Assembly: GCA_049999765.1 (NCBI GenBank) | Contig: JBNGIQ010006258.1 | Span: 1-34,171 of the forward strand | DNA from: Phaeoceros laevis | Lineage: Eukaryota > Anthocerotophyta > Anthocerotopsida > Notothyladales | Length of the DNA: 34,171 bases | Reading direction: 5' to 3' | Part shown: positions 20,899 through 29,689 of the stretch, in pieces | How the letters are laid out: the number at the start of each line of letters is the position of its first letter | Position numbering within the stretch: position 1 is the first letter of the stretch | Notes under the pieces: model-generated | The model's input: the letters and a program-made list of their open reading frames with translations, nothing else | What the model was told of the DNA's origin: nothing | Databases searched by the model: none | Program-made: the position numbers and the translations under genes

Positions 20899-23393
20899 CT
20901 ACTCAAAATCTTCATGCTGCACGGCTGCTATGCTGCTCATGCTTTGGCCCACGACATCTTTTACCCTCTCCCGCAACTTCTTCCTCTGGTCGTGGATGCG
21001 GCGCAGCCCCGTCCCGACCACAACAGTAGAGTACAGGCAATGGGTAATCATTGTGGCCATGATGTTGCCAGTCTGTTAACCAAGGTTTAAGGATTAGTAC
21101 AGTTTGTTCGGAATCAAGGAAGTGCCTCCGACAGAAAAACGCAAGGAAGAACAGCAGTACCTGGATCCACTCAATTCCCAGGTACAAGGCCAATAGTGAC
21201 TCCATGAGAGGGGAATAAATTTTTCGTAACTGGCGGCGTTCGTGCCAGACTGGAACAGACGAAGCACAGTTAAGCTCAACCAATAAACCAATAATACATA
21301 ACCAATAATGGGCTAGAGCATCAAAACATGGACTACACAGAAGACGAGCTGTCAAGAGCACTCACCTTCGACCCGCTTTTTCAGATCTCTTCGTCCTTGA
21401 TTGCTATGTGCTATGATGTACTTCGGATCTGCGGAGCATATAGGGTTAAGTTGAGCATGAAATGGCATTTAAATGCAGGACGTGCTGACAGTTCTCAAAA
21501 CAACTGTGCCTTGTTTCGGGGTATACCTTTGGGGGAGGAAATGATGTAGTACATAGATCCGATCAAGGACGAGGTAAGGAAAGCCGCAAGCCCTTGGGCA
21601 AATGGTACGAATAGTGGGATGAAGCCAGTCTGCAGTGACAATGGAAAAGTGTTTCAGAGTGGTGTTTCAGATGTGCAATTGAGGGCAATACCCGATGATA
21701 GCACCACTTACCAGAGCTGCCACTCCGTGCACAGTTTCATCGACACCACCACTTCCAGTGACCTTTAGAGCATGCGTTAAGCCGCCCTGGTGTACAAGAC
21801 GAGAACACAGCTGCTTTCAGAACGCTGCAAGAAGCTGGACCTCAGTAGCAGGCACAAGACTCGACATCCTATACAGGTAGGTAACCCGCAGCTAAGGAAG
21901 AACTTCACACCTGGATAGCAACTCTGAAGAAAAGTTCTTCGGATAATGCTCCGGCAGCGACAACGAAAGCAAACTGGCACAACCAAAAGCATGTCAGCAA
22001 AAACGAACAATACATACAAAGGAGGTGACCAGTCCCACCAGAATAAAGATGCATGACTTTCTGACGATGTGGAAGCCAACGACGTCAAACTCCGGGCAAG
22101 AAGTCATAACCGATCTACCTTGACAACGAAAAACTACCTGCCATGATGACATCCCAGCAAAGAAATCCATTATCTCGTTGTCTTCAACATCACGAATGGC
22201 TCTTGCTGCAGAACAGATTTTTACCACTTCGTCCTGGAAAAAGAGGAAATTGCAGCATTTTCAGTTTGCGATCTCAATCACCTCAGGCCATACAAAGGTC
22301 AACTAGCTGGGACAGCAAAAGTGATTAAAACAAGAAACTCCAATTGCAACCTTCCTCCTGTGACTGACCTCAAGTATAACAAGAAGAAGCACCATCGGAG
22401 GCATGGCATAGCCAAGACCCGTCAGAGCAACTTCAACGTCCCAATGAAAGCCACCCCAGCAGTCCAGACCAAGAAAATTGCACATAACATTTCCGGCGAA
22501 GGCTAATCCTCCATACATAACTGCACCAGTAAACGAGCCGTTATTCCATGCCTTGAGGCACCATGGGACTTGTACGAAAAGCTGTGGGAAGGATAGTTAC
22601 CGACCTGAAGCATAGACGACTCTAAAAACCATGTTAATCTGCTGCCAGCTTGGATCTGCCTCGTCCACCACTGCCACCATCGGCTGAACACTCCAGTCAC
22701 CGCCCTACACACACCACCGGCCAACAACAGCAAAAAAGTCACCACCGTTTCTGGACAGTACTATGACAAATTCTTTGCCTGCCTCACACTCCTGCCAAAC
22801 AAAAATGGGGACGGTGCACATACATCCAATGCCTGCATGTCGCCAACATCCCGAATATCCTGGCGGCTGGCCTTCCCAGTATTCGTGTCCTCCACACGAT
22901 CTGTGCCAGTCCCCCCCAGGGCCCTGGCCGCCATCCAATACCCTCTCGCCCTCCCATACCTCGCCATCCCAGCGTGCATTCCTGAGTTCCCAAGTCTCCC
23001 CCGATTCCACCGAGATCCCTGAAAAAGAGCGGACCGGAGCTCTCCGCCAGACGAACATCTTGCTTCCACCAACCCCGCAGGCTCTTGTTGCCGACATGAC
23101 GAGCTCGAGGAGCAGCATGCTACCGACAGTAAAGGCAGGCCATCCCGGCGGTGCCGCCTGGACGAAAATGTGGCATCACTTCTCACCCTCAGGGCGCTCG
23201 AATGCCCCAAAGCATCACCACGGCCGCTAGCAGTCGCCGCAAAGACCGAGCCGCAGCTCAGCCGAGCGTCGCAGCTCAGCTGTGACGCTACGCTTCCAGT
23301 TTCTCGGGTTTTGTCGTCGAATAATTGCTTCATACAGGAGCTGGGGCCAGCAAGCAGGGCCTCCCCAGCTGCCATGGTCCTACACAATGCCAT
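20899..23393 (-). CDS. BCM: CPBP-family thylakoid membrane protein, BCM-like
   Basis: It belongs to the CPBP (CAAX protease/bacteriocin-processing) family. Its C-terminal half matches the plant BCM type, thylakoid proteins that tune chlorophyll synthesis and breakdown. Secure GT-AG exons are 22369-22568 (or from 22581), 22138-22233, 21911-21973, 21712-21786, 21527-21629, 21366-21428, 21161-21249 and 20899-21072 (stop 20899-20901). Landmarks are DEVVKICSAARAIRDVEDNE, the CPBP motif SEELFFR, FVPFAQGLAAFLTSSLIG, WHERRQLRKIYSPL and ALYLGIEWIQTGNIMATMITH, with several hydrophobic spans. Upstream, 22605-22704 is a likely exon (GGDWSVQPMVAVVDEADPSW). The first ATG of the Ser/Arg/Ala-rich presumed transit peptide is at 23393. 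Exons between are unresolved, because three frames stay open at 22830-23120 and the simplest joins need 36-48-nt introns. The family call is strong; the exact ortholog is less certain. Confidence 0.85.
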
Positions 23394-24978
23394 CTCTACC
23401 TGGCAAAGAGCTCGCAATCCTCTCAGCTACTTCAAAATCCTCACTGACACACACACCCCCTCATGGCTCCCTCACTCCCGAGACCTCCTACACAAAATCC
23501 CAACCTCCACTTCTCAAGTCCAAACTTGCACAACCCCCGCAAATGAGAGCACCTTCCAATCCAACCCCCTCTAAAACCAGCTCACCCCCTGCCTCCCTTT
23601 CCTCAGCCGGAGCTGAAGCTGACAAGTCAGCACAGGTGCTGAAGCTCGCAGGCCGCGGACAGGGCAGGTCAGGACAGCGCAAGCTGCGAGGAGTATAAGG
23701 CTGTTGTGCTCACAGTACCTCTCCTCCTCCCTTACATGCTAGGACGAGATACGGCAGCAGCCGCTGCATGTACGATTCCTTTGAGAGAGAAGATAAAATC
23801 GTTCATCAGAGCTGGCTGAGCCACTTGGCTGTCTGCTTTTCCCCGAGTTGAACATGCCAGCCGAGTCCAGAGCAAGTTCAGGTATCTAGGCTACCTCACG
23901 GCAAATTCCCAACCCCAGTCAGCTACGAGCACCTGAATTCACTGCAAGCCCACACGATCCTACTCTAGAAAATAACTGCCATGCCCTGTGAGGGGCGAGT
24001 AAAGAAAGTCCCTGGCGGAGCCGATCTTTCCACGATCCTGTCAGATCATCTGCAATGGCCGGCAATGAGGCAAGGTGGAGGCAGGCCCACGGGAGTACTA
24101 GGACAGACCTCGGGTCGCGGCTGGTCCCGTCTGCCGACCCGGCTCCAAATGCTGTCTTGTTAGCGACCACGCTTGACCCGGCGCTTAATTAGACGAATAC
24201 GAGGCGAATAGAGGGTCGTGGACTCCCGGGTGGGCCATGTCAGCAATCCAGATGAGCCACGTCCGAAAAGCACAGATAAAGGGTGGACCAATGGGAAGCG
24301 AGAATAGGCGCCAGTAATCCTAAGGACCAATAGGAGCAGGGAGAGGAAGCTTGTGGATGTCAAGGTTCCGTGTGCTCGCGAGCGAGCAGTGGGGCCGGGG
24401 CGGGAGGACGAGTTAGTTTATGCTGAGTTATTTTTGGTGACAGGACAAAGATTCTGGTAATTCGCAAGGCAGGTGGATAGGCATTGCAGGGAGTGATGGA
24501 TAAGCACAGATCAACCCACACTACTGCTTGGGTCTTTGGGTCGTGAGAATGGGACAAACTAATGTGACTTTCTGCTATTTCCAACTGTCAAATTTTCAGC
24601 AAAGAAATACTTGAGGCAGGTCGAAGCTGCTAGCCTGGTGCCAAAGTGTGCGCTTTGTTCGCATAAACCTGCATGCGGTGTCGAATATCACCACGCAGCC
24701 TGTGGACACTTGGCCTGGTCTTCTCCGCTCGCATTGGGTGCAAGGCTTGCTTGCGGCACATACCGCCAGATTCCTCTGTTCCCGGTCTCTCCTGACAAGA
24801 ATAGTCCTGAAGTGAAACTCTGACAGAAGTTACGTACATAGACTATTTGCTACCCTGCCGGAAACTGGAACATGCGTATGTGAAAAAATGTGTAGCTGTA
24901 GACAGGTTCTTGTACATTGCTATTTTCCTAAAATTCGCCTTCTACCTTAGCCCAGGGGATACTGTAAATAATGGTGGG
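23394..24978. other. Intergenic between BCM-like and QPT genes
   Basis: It contains the upstream region of the BCM-like gene and the downstream flank of QPT. Small ORFs such as 24611-24823 (Cys-containing, no motif) are not supported. No repeat or RNA gene was recognised. Confidence 0.4.
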
Positions 24979-26698
24979 CTACGCTCGGTTTGTACGCTTT
25001 CCCACAGCTACAGCCAACTCTGTGTCCACGTTCAGCGAGATATCCAGCGCTTTGACAGAATGGGTCAAGGCACCACTGCCACAACCAGCGCTCCCCAATC
25101 AGTCGCGAGCATCCAAGCAGGATACTTTAAACTTGCTGGGTGCTGCGGACGGCATGCCGAAAGTGAATGGTCTTACCTGGAGATGAAGGTTACTCCAGTC
25201 GATCCAATCTTGCTAACTGATGATAGAGTCACGTTCCCAGAAGCCTAGGAGGAAAATACCATGTCAGGCTGCTGGGTACACGTAAAATTTGGAGAAGCAA
25301 ATGATAGCAGATTGCCTAGCCACCAACCTCTGTCTCAACTTGACCGTCGATGAGCTGCACGGCTTCTTGGAGCATCGACACGTCTACTTCACCATCTGGA
25401 AGAGGAACTACCATGTTGTCCAGCATGATTCGTGTCACCTTCCCAAGGCCCTGTTTCCTGCATTCTAGCACCTCTTTCACTTCGTCTAGCGTTCTTGTCT
25501 CTATCTGCAAGGATTTGAAGTACGTCAATATGTGTCCCCTTAGTTGCGACGATGTATGAGGATTGGTGAAAGGAGTACCTCGACACCAATATCAAGGTCA
25601 CGCTTCTCCAGAAACTTGTTCACTGCAACAATGGCTTTGGCTATGCCACCTGCAACTGCAATATGGTTGTCCTTCACCAAAACCATGTCAAAGAGGCCCA
25701 TGCGATGGTTCTCTCCACCTCCTATAAGGACCTGCACCGTTTGTCGACGCTCAGAAAGTTTTACAAGAGCCGAAAGCGAGACCAGCAAATTCTCATGATG
25801 CAAAGGCACGTACCGCCCACTTGTCGACAAGCCTCAACCCTGGGACGGTCTTCCTTGTTTCCAATATACGGGCTGGTTTCGCAGCATCTGCCATCATCTG
25901 CTTCAAATATGTGAATGTCCTGGTTGGACCAGCTTCCTTTCAAATTTTGCATCCCCAGGTCAAATGAACAACCAGCTAGCTTACCCTGGTGATAGTGGCG
26001 ATGCCACTCATGCGCTGCATGAAGTTGAGCACCACTCTCTCAGCTATGAGAATGCTTCTTGCACTGCCTACACATTGAACGCATGTTTAGAGCTTCCTCG
26101 AGATCCTGCCACAACTCAAAGCTGACCTAAACTCGATAACAAGATGTTAGAGAGGCATGATCGGAAACTCACCCCGCACACTGCCAAATTGCAGGCCCTT
26201 CGTCACACTATCACCGTCCTGGACTGTCCAGTCAACCTGTACTGCAGCAGCATCCAAGACATCCGATCCTCTTTAGGGCACATGCACCTCCAGAACAAGA
26301 TCACAACACAGAGGCTCCCAGTCAGGTCTCCTCACCTGCAGCTGATAGTCCACTTCCTGAAACACTAGGTTGGCCATCGAAATGCCTGCTATGACTCCAT
26401 CAGCCTTGGCCAGAAATTGAGCCTCGGCTTCCACGTCTTCAGAAATGGTGGCCAAGCAAGTCACATCTCCTAGATCTCCAGCATCCTCCGCAAGGGCTAA
26501 CCTGATCACTTGCTTCAGATCATAGGTCGGATGCGCGGGCGGAGGGATCACTCTTTCCATGTGAATTACTTCGGCGAGATCAGGTCCACCAGCTGAAGTG
26601 GCGCTGGTTGGCAAATCCAATCTCCACGGTTTCCTATGGTGCAAATGAAAGGCTTCCCGACTGAGCTTCACTGAGCGATGACATGCTCGGCAAAACAT
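24979..26698 (-). CDS. QPT: Quinolinate phosphoribosyltransferase (nicotinate-nucleotide pyrophosphorylase)
   Basis: The enzyme joins quinolinate and PRPP to give nicotinate mononucleotide in de novo NAD synthesis, in the plastid in plants. Eight GT-AG exons: 26336-26698, 26173-26236, 25985-26067, 25814-25897, 25579-25731, 25328-25504, 25177-25244 and 24979-25075 (1089 nt, 362 residues; Arabidopsis about 348). Conserved blocks appear in order: [54 protein letters not shown] (PRPP and quinolinate contacts), [50 protein letters not shown] and ALDISLNVD. The ATG at 26698 precedes about 47 basic, Ser/His/Arg-rich residues before [15 protein letters not shown], consistent with a targeting peptide. 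A second in-frame ATG at that point could make a shorter form. There are no frameshifts. Confidence 0.97.
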
Positions 26699-27120
26699 GG
26701 TCCAAACCTACACCAGTAAAACATCACCATCCACAGCGCCTTCCTCAGCGCAGGAACAGAACGCAAACAGTTCCCTTACTGTGTTTGACCATCAGTTGCG
26801 AGGCCAGAAAGACCAATGTATGGATCACGATGTATCTTGCAACAACTATGCGAAAAGTCGTTGGCGATGGTTTGAAACTGGACACCTAGTCTTCGATCCA
26901 TTCCAGCTGCAAAGCACACTTTCCCAACCATGGCCACCACAGCACTGCCATTGTAGGTGGTGATCGGCATGTTGCGACGAGTGGAGCTAGAGCACGGTGT
27001 ACTTGCGAAGGCGAGTTTTGCTTGTATCGGCTCGCTTTGCTTGTATCAAATGATAACCCTAAGAAGATGATCGAGATTTTGTAGGGGTTATCAAGCCAGC
27101 ATTGCTACAGCAGAGGGTTC

Positions 27121-27178
27121 GAGCTCGATACGGACTGGATCATGGGTTGGAGCTCAATACTGACTAGATCATGTGATT
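27121..27178. repeat. Imperfect tandem repeat, period 29 bp
   Basis: Units starting at 27121 and 27150 share GAGCTC, ATAC, GACT and GATCATG at matching offsets with a few substitutions. The second unit runs straight into the perfect hairpin at 27179. No function is known. Confidence 0.7.
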
Positions 27179-27207
27179 CAGCTGTGTCCATGGATTAGAC
27201 ACAGCTG
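27179..27207. repeat. Perfect 10-bp inverted repeat, 9-nt loop
   Basis: The arms CAGCTGTGTC (27179-27188) and GACACAGCTG (27198-27207) are exact reverse complements around a 9-nt loop. Each arm includes a CAGCTG palindrome, the E-box-like target of some bHLH proteins. It lies about 480 bp upstream of the QPT start codon. A role in QPT control or a stem in an unannotated RNA is possible but unproven. Confidence 0.75.
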
Positions 27208-27430
27208 CCGGAAAAACCTTCCCAATAAGTGATTGTGCTCCACCTCATATGAACGTCATGTCAGCGGGCTCACATTTCTGGAATTGCAAGTATACAGTTC
27301 ATACCCAGCTGCGTCCAACATGTCACGTTTCAACCGTTAGTGGTGCACCCTCCCCAACACTTGACCTGGTGTCCAAACGGACGTCCCTCCACATTTGGAA
27401 TAGTAAACAAAAATCGACAAGGTGAAAAAA

Positions 27431-27903
27431 TTATTGAAGCACATTTGGTGGGCATCCTGAGATGGCCGCAGCACCGGCAAAGACCACCAGCAGAGCCCCA
27501 CGCGCCACGGGGCCCTGGTCGTACTGTGGCAGATGCTGATGCAGCCTAAAAAGTTGTTCAATCAAAACCTGGGGAGGTAATTGCTGCAGCATCAAAAGCT
27601 GATCTAATCCAGGCCCCAGATTGCGGATTTGGAAGAGGTGCTTGCTGCTGATGGTGCTGCTGCAACACACCAAGACTTGCCAAGTCATGAGGTAACCCAG
27701 GGCGCAGAAGCTGCTCAAGCAGTGGTCCAGCTCCCGATGGAACCAGGTGCTGCGTGAATAACACTTTGAGGCATTTCTTTTTGCTGCTGTGGCATTTGCC
27801 GCAAAGGAGATACAACTGCATCTATATGAATTTTAAAATGTCTTTCCCAAAACACCTTCTGGTCTACCTCCCATGCTCCCTGGTATACAAAAACTTGCCA
27901 CAA
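27431..27903 (-). pseudogene. Frame-broken Gln/Leu-rich coding relic
   Basis: Protein-like sequence runs through three frames in succession on the minus strand. The first frame gives VVSPLRQMPQQQKEMPQSVIHA (above about 27755). The next gives LVPSGAGPLLEQLL and LASLGVLQQHHQQQAPLPNP. After about 27625-27635 the third gives NLGPGLDQLLMLQQLPP and QVLIEQLFRLHQHLPQYDQ, ending at TAA 27431-27433. The composition (Gln, Leu, Pro) is uniform across the frame switches, as expected for one original Gln-rich protein with two small indels. I cannot identify the family; low complexity makes it ambiguous. No start codon or splice structure is clear. Confidence 0.45.
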
Positions 27904-28130
27904 GACACATCTGCAGATGCAAACCTCAATTAGATTCCACCTTGTCTACTAGCACGAAAAGATGTGATCTTCGCAGGACAGAACACAAGCAATACCTGAA
28001 TGTTCCTTGTCATTTACATCAACTGACCATCCAAACTGGTCCGTGATCCGCAGTTTCCAACTTCAGATGGGAACATGATTCTCCTTCGACACCATTCGAC
28101 ACAGTACTGAAGTTTGAGGCAAAATTAAGA

Positions 28131-28506
28131 AAAAAGGATACATGCCCAACAAACCAAGTTCCTCTTGAGTCTCCTCCCCAACCAGGCGGAATCAACTCTG
28201 CTCATGTCTACAGTCAGCCTACTTGCAACGCACTCGAGAGACGAAGAGTCCATTGGGGAGCGGCGTCAAAACTGGACGGATGATGAACGTGCCCTCCGAG
28301 CCTTCGACAAATTTTCTGCTGCCATAAGGGCAATTGAAGTGGAGATCAGCAAGAGGAACAGGGACCCCAACCTGAAGCTCAGAAATGGGGCTGGGGTCAT
28401 CCCGTACGAACTGCTCCATCCTCGATCACTTGTGATAGACAAAGATGAAAGAGAGTTACTGGCCCCGGGACTCACAGCCAGGCCAGGGGTGTGCCCAACC
28501 ATTTAA
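28131..28506 (+). pseudogene. LOX: Lipoxygenase C-terminal remnant
   Basis: Lipoxygenases add O2 to polyunsaturated fatty acids to start oxylipin synthesis. The plus strand carries the family's C-terminus: FLLSLLPNQAESTLLMSTVSLL, NWTDDERALRAFDKF, IEVEISKRNRDPNLKLRNG and IPYELLHPRS, ending CPTI with the C-terminal Ile that ligates the active-site iron in this family. Directly upstream, in another frame, is GYMPNKP (28136-28156). In intact enzymes that motif is separated from the LPNQAE block by roughly 20-30 residues, so an internal deletion has fused them out of frame. None of the upstream body (catalytic histidines, PLAT domain) is present within 1 kb. It is a broken, 5'-truncated relic. The exon from 28159 could otherwise be the last exon of a functional gene only if upstream exons existed, which I do not see. 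Confidence 0.85.
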
Positions 28507-28648
28507 ACCTAGAACTTTTGTGATCTGTAAATCGTTACTCCTTACCAGACTATCTCCTTGTGTATGGCAGTGGCAGACACAGGGAAACTTGTGAAGGAAG
28601 AGTAGGGAAAGCAAATCAGATGACAAACTGCCACTGAACACTCCTAGA

Positions 28649-28689
28649 GGACTTCATGGTTCCTTGGAGGGACTTCATGGTTCCTTGGA
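28649..28689. repeat. 20-bp tandem duplication
   Basis: GGACTTCATGGTTCCTTGGA occurs at 28649-28668 and again at 28670-28689, identical and one base apart. It lies about 50 bp upstream of the small peptide ORF. It is a short, recent duplication without known meaning. Confidence 0.9.
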
Positions 28690-28737
28690 TAGTTTGCTAG
28701 CACCTCAACAAGACTGTCTGGTCTGAGAGGTGCCCTC

Positions 28738-28863
28738 ATGGGAGCCTTCAAAACATCTGCGAACTTCGTTGCTTTCCTGTTTCTTGTCATGTGGCTTTCG
28801 CTGGAAGTGCTGCAGCGTCTAGGTGCCTGTGACGTTCATGAGGATTGTGAAATTGTCTGTTAA
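28738..28863 (+). CDS. Possible small secreted cysteine-containing peptide
   Basis: This 41-codon ATG-to-TAA ORF has a near-ideal signal peptide (a basic residue, then NFVAFLFLVMWLSLEVL) and a very short tail with three cysteines (ACDVHEDCEIVC). The layout resembles plant cysteine-rich signalling or defence peptides, but the mature part is only about 15 residues, so it may be the first exon or a truncated copy. No downstream exon was recognised. It is too short to exclude chance. Confidence 0.3.
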   Translation: MGAFKTSANFVAFLFLVMWLSLEVLQRLGACDVHEDCEIVC

Positions 28864-29689
28864 GCATAAAAAGAGACGAGTACAGGATTATTTATCTCGT
28901 CCACTTCAAGATGCTGACAAGCTCAAAGGCAACCACACTATCTAGCGCTGCAAATGGAGCCTTCAGTACTAGTCACACTATCAAGTGAGCTGTCAAGACT
29001 CTGGATTACGCGATGCTTACATAGGTATTGCCACAATTGCCAGGTTTCACTAGCCCAACTTTTTGGAAGATCGACTGGAAAGAAATATACATGCAAGATG
29101 TTGAGGTCCCCCGGGGCAACATTGCTACTCGAGTCCTGGTGGTCACCATCCATTGCTGTGGTTCCCATCTTTTTAAAGCAGCGTCGTCCTTTTTCCAAGT
29201 TTCAATCTTCCATAAGTGACCTGTTTTTCAAGGGAAACAAGAAATAGTGAATGAGAGGCATCATAGAAACAACCTGAGCAGTTCAGAACAACCAAGGTCT
29301 GCGTACCCTGCTCCTCCAGGTAGAAAAAGATGACTATACTTGCAGCTAGACTGAAGCATATATTCATGAACTGGAGCGTTACTGAAGCATCCTACGTGGC
29401 CACCATATCCTCGGTTAAGCAACCAGTCCCGCACCTGGACATGAGATTATGATGGCATGTATGCGGTTTTAGAGATATTTCGTGACGCTCAATCATGGAC
29501 GTCGTTAGAAAGAGCTCCGACAATCAAATGAATGCGGGTTTCCAGTGTATGACACCAGCTTCATAGGTTAAATACTCAAATAGCGGGCAGAGGATACCAA
29601 ACATGCACCCTGCACTTGTTGCAAACATGATCCCGAGCAGCCACATCCATTTTCGTTTTTGGAGAAATCCTAAAAAACCCTTCACTCTT

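Larger units (their letters stand above)
26699..27430. other. QPT upstream region
   Basis: No gene is supported. The stretch holds the QPT promoter side, an imperfect 29-bp tandem repeat (27121-27178) and a perfect hairpin (27179-27207). Confidence 0.45.
28507..29523. other. Intergenic between LOX relic and ROCO gene
   Basis: Apart from the small secreted-peptide ORF at 28738 and a 20-bp tandem duplication at 28649-28689, no feature is supported. The side near 29523 contains the ROCO 3' flank. Confidence 0.4.

Noticed and set aside
22746-22791. Candidate BCM exon reading ECEAGKEFVIVLSRN
   Set aside because: It would need flanking introns of 32 and about 41 nt and leads into a TGA. A single 119-nt intron (22705-22823) explains the region better.
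24611-24839. Overlapping Cys-containing ORFs on both strands
   Set aside because: About 70 codons each, no start context, motif or neighbouring exon to support either.
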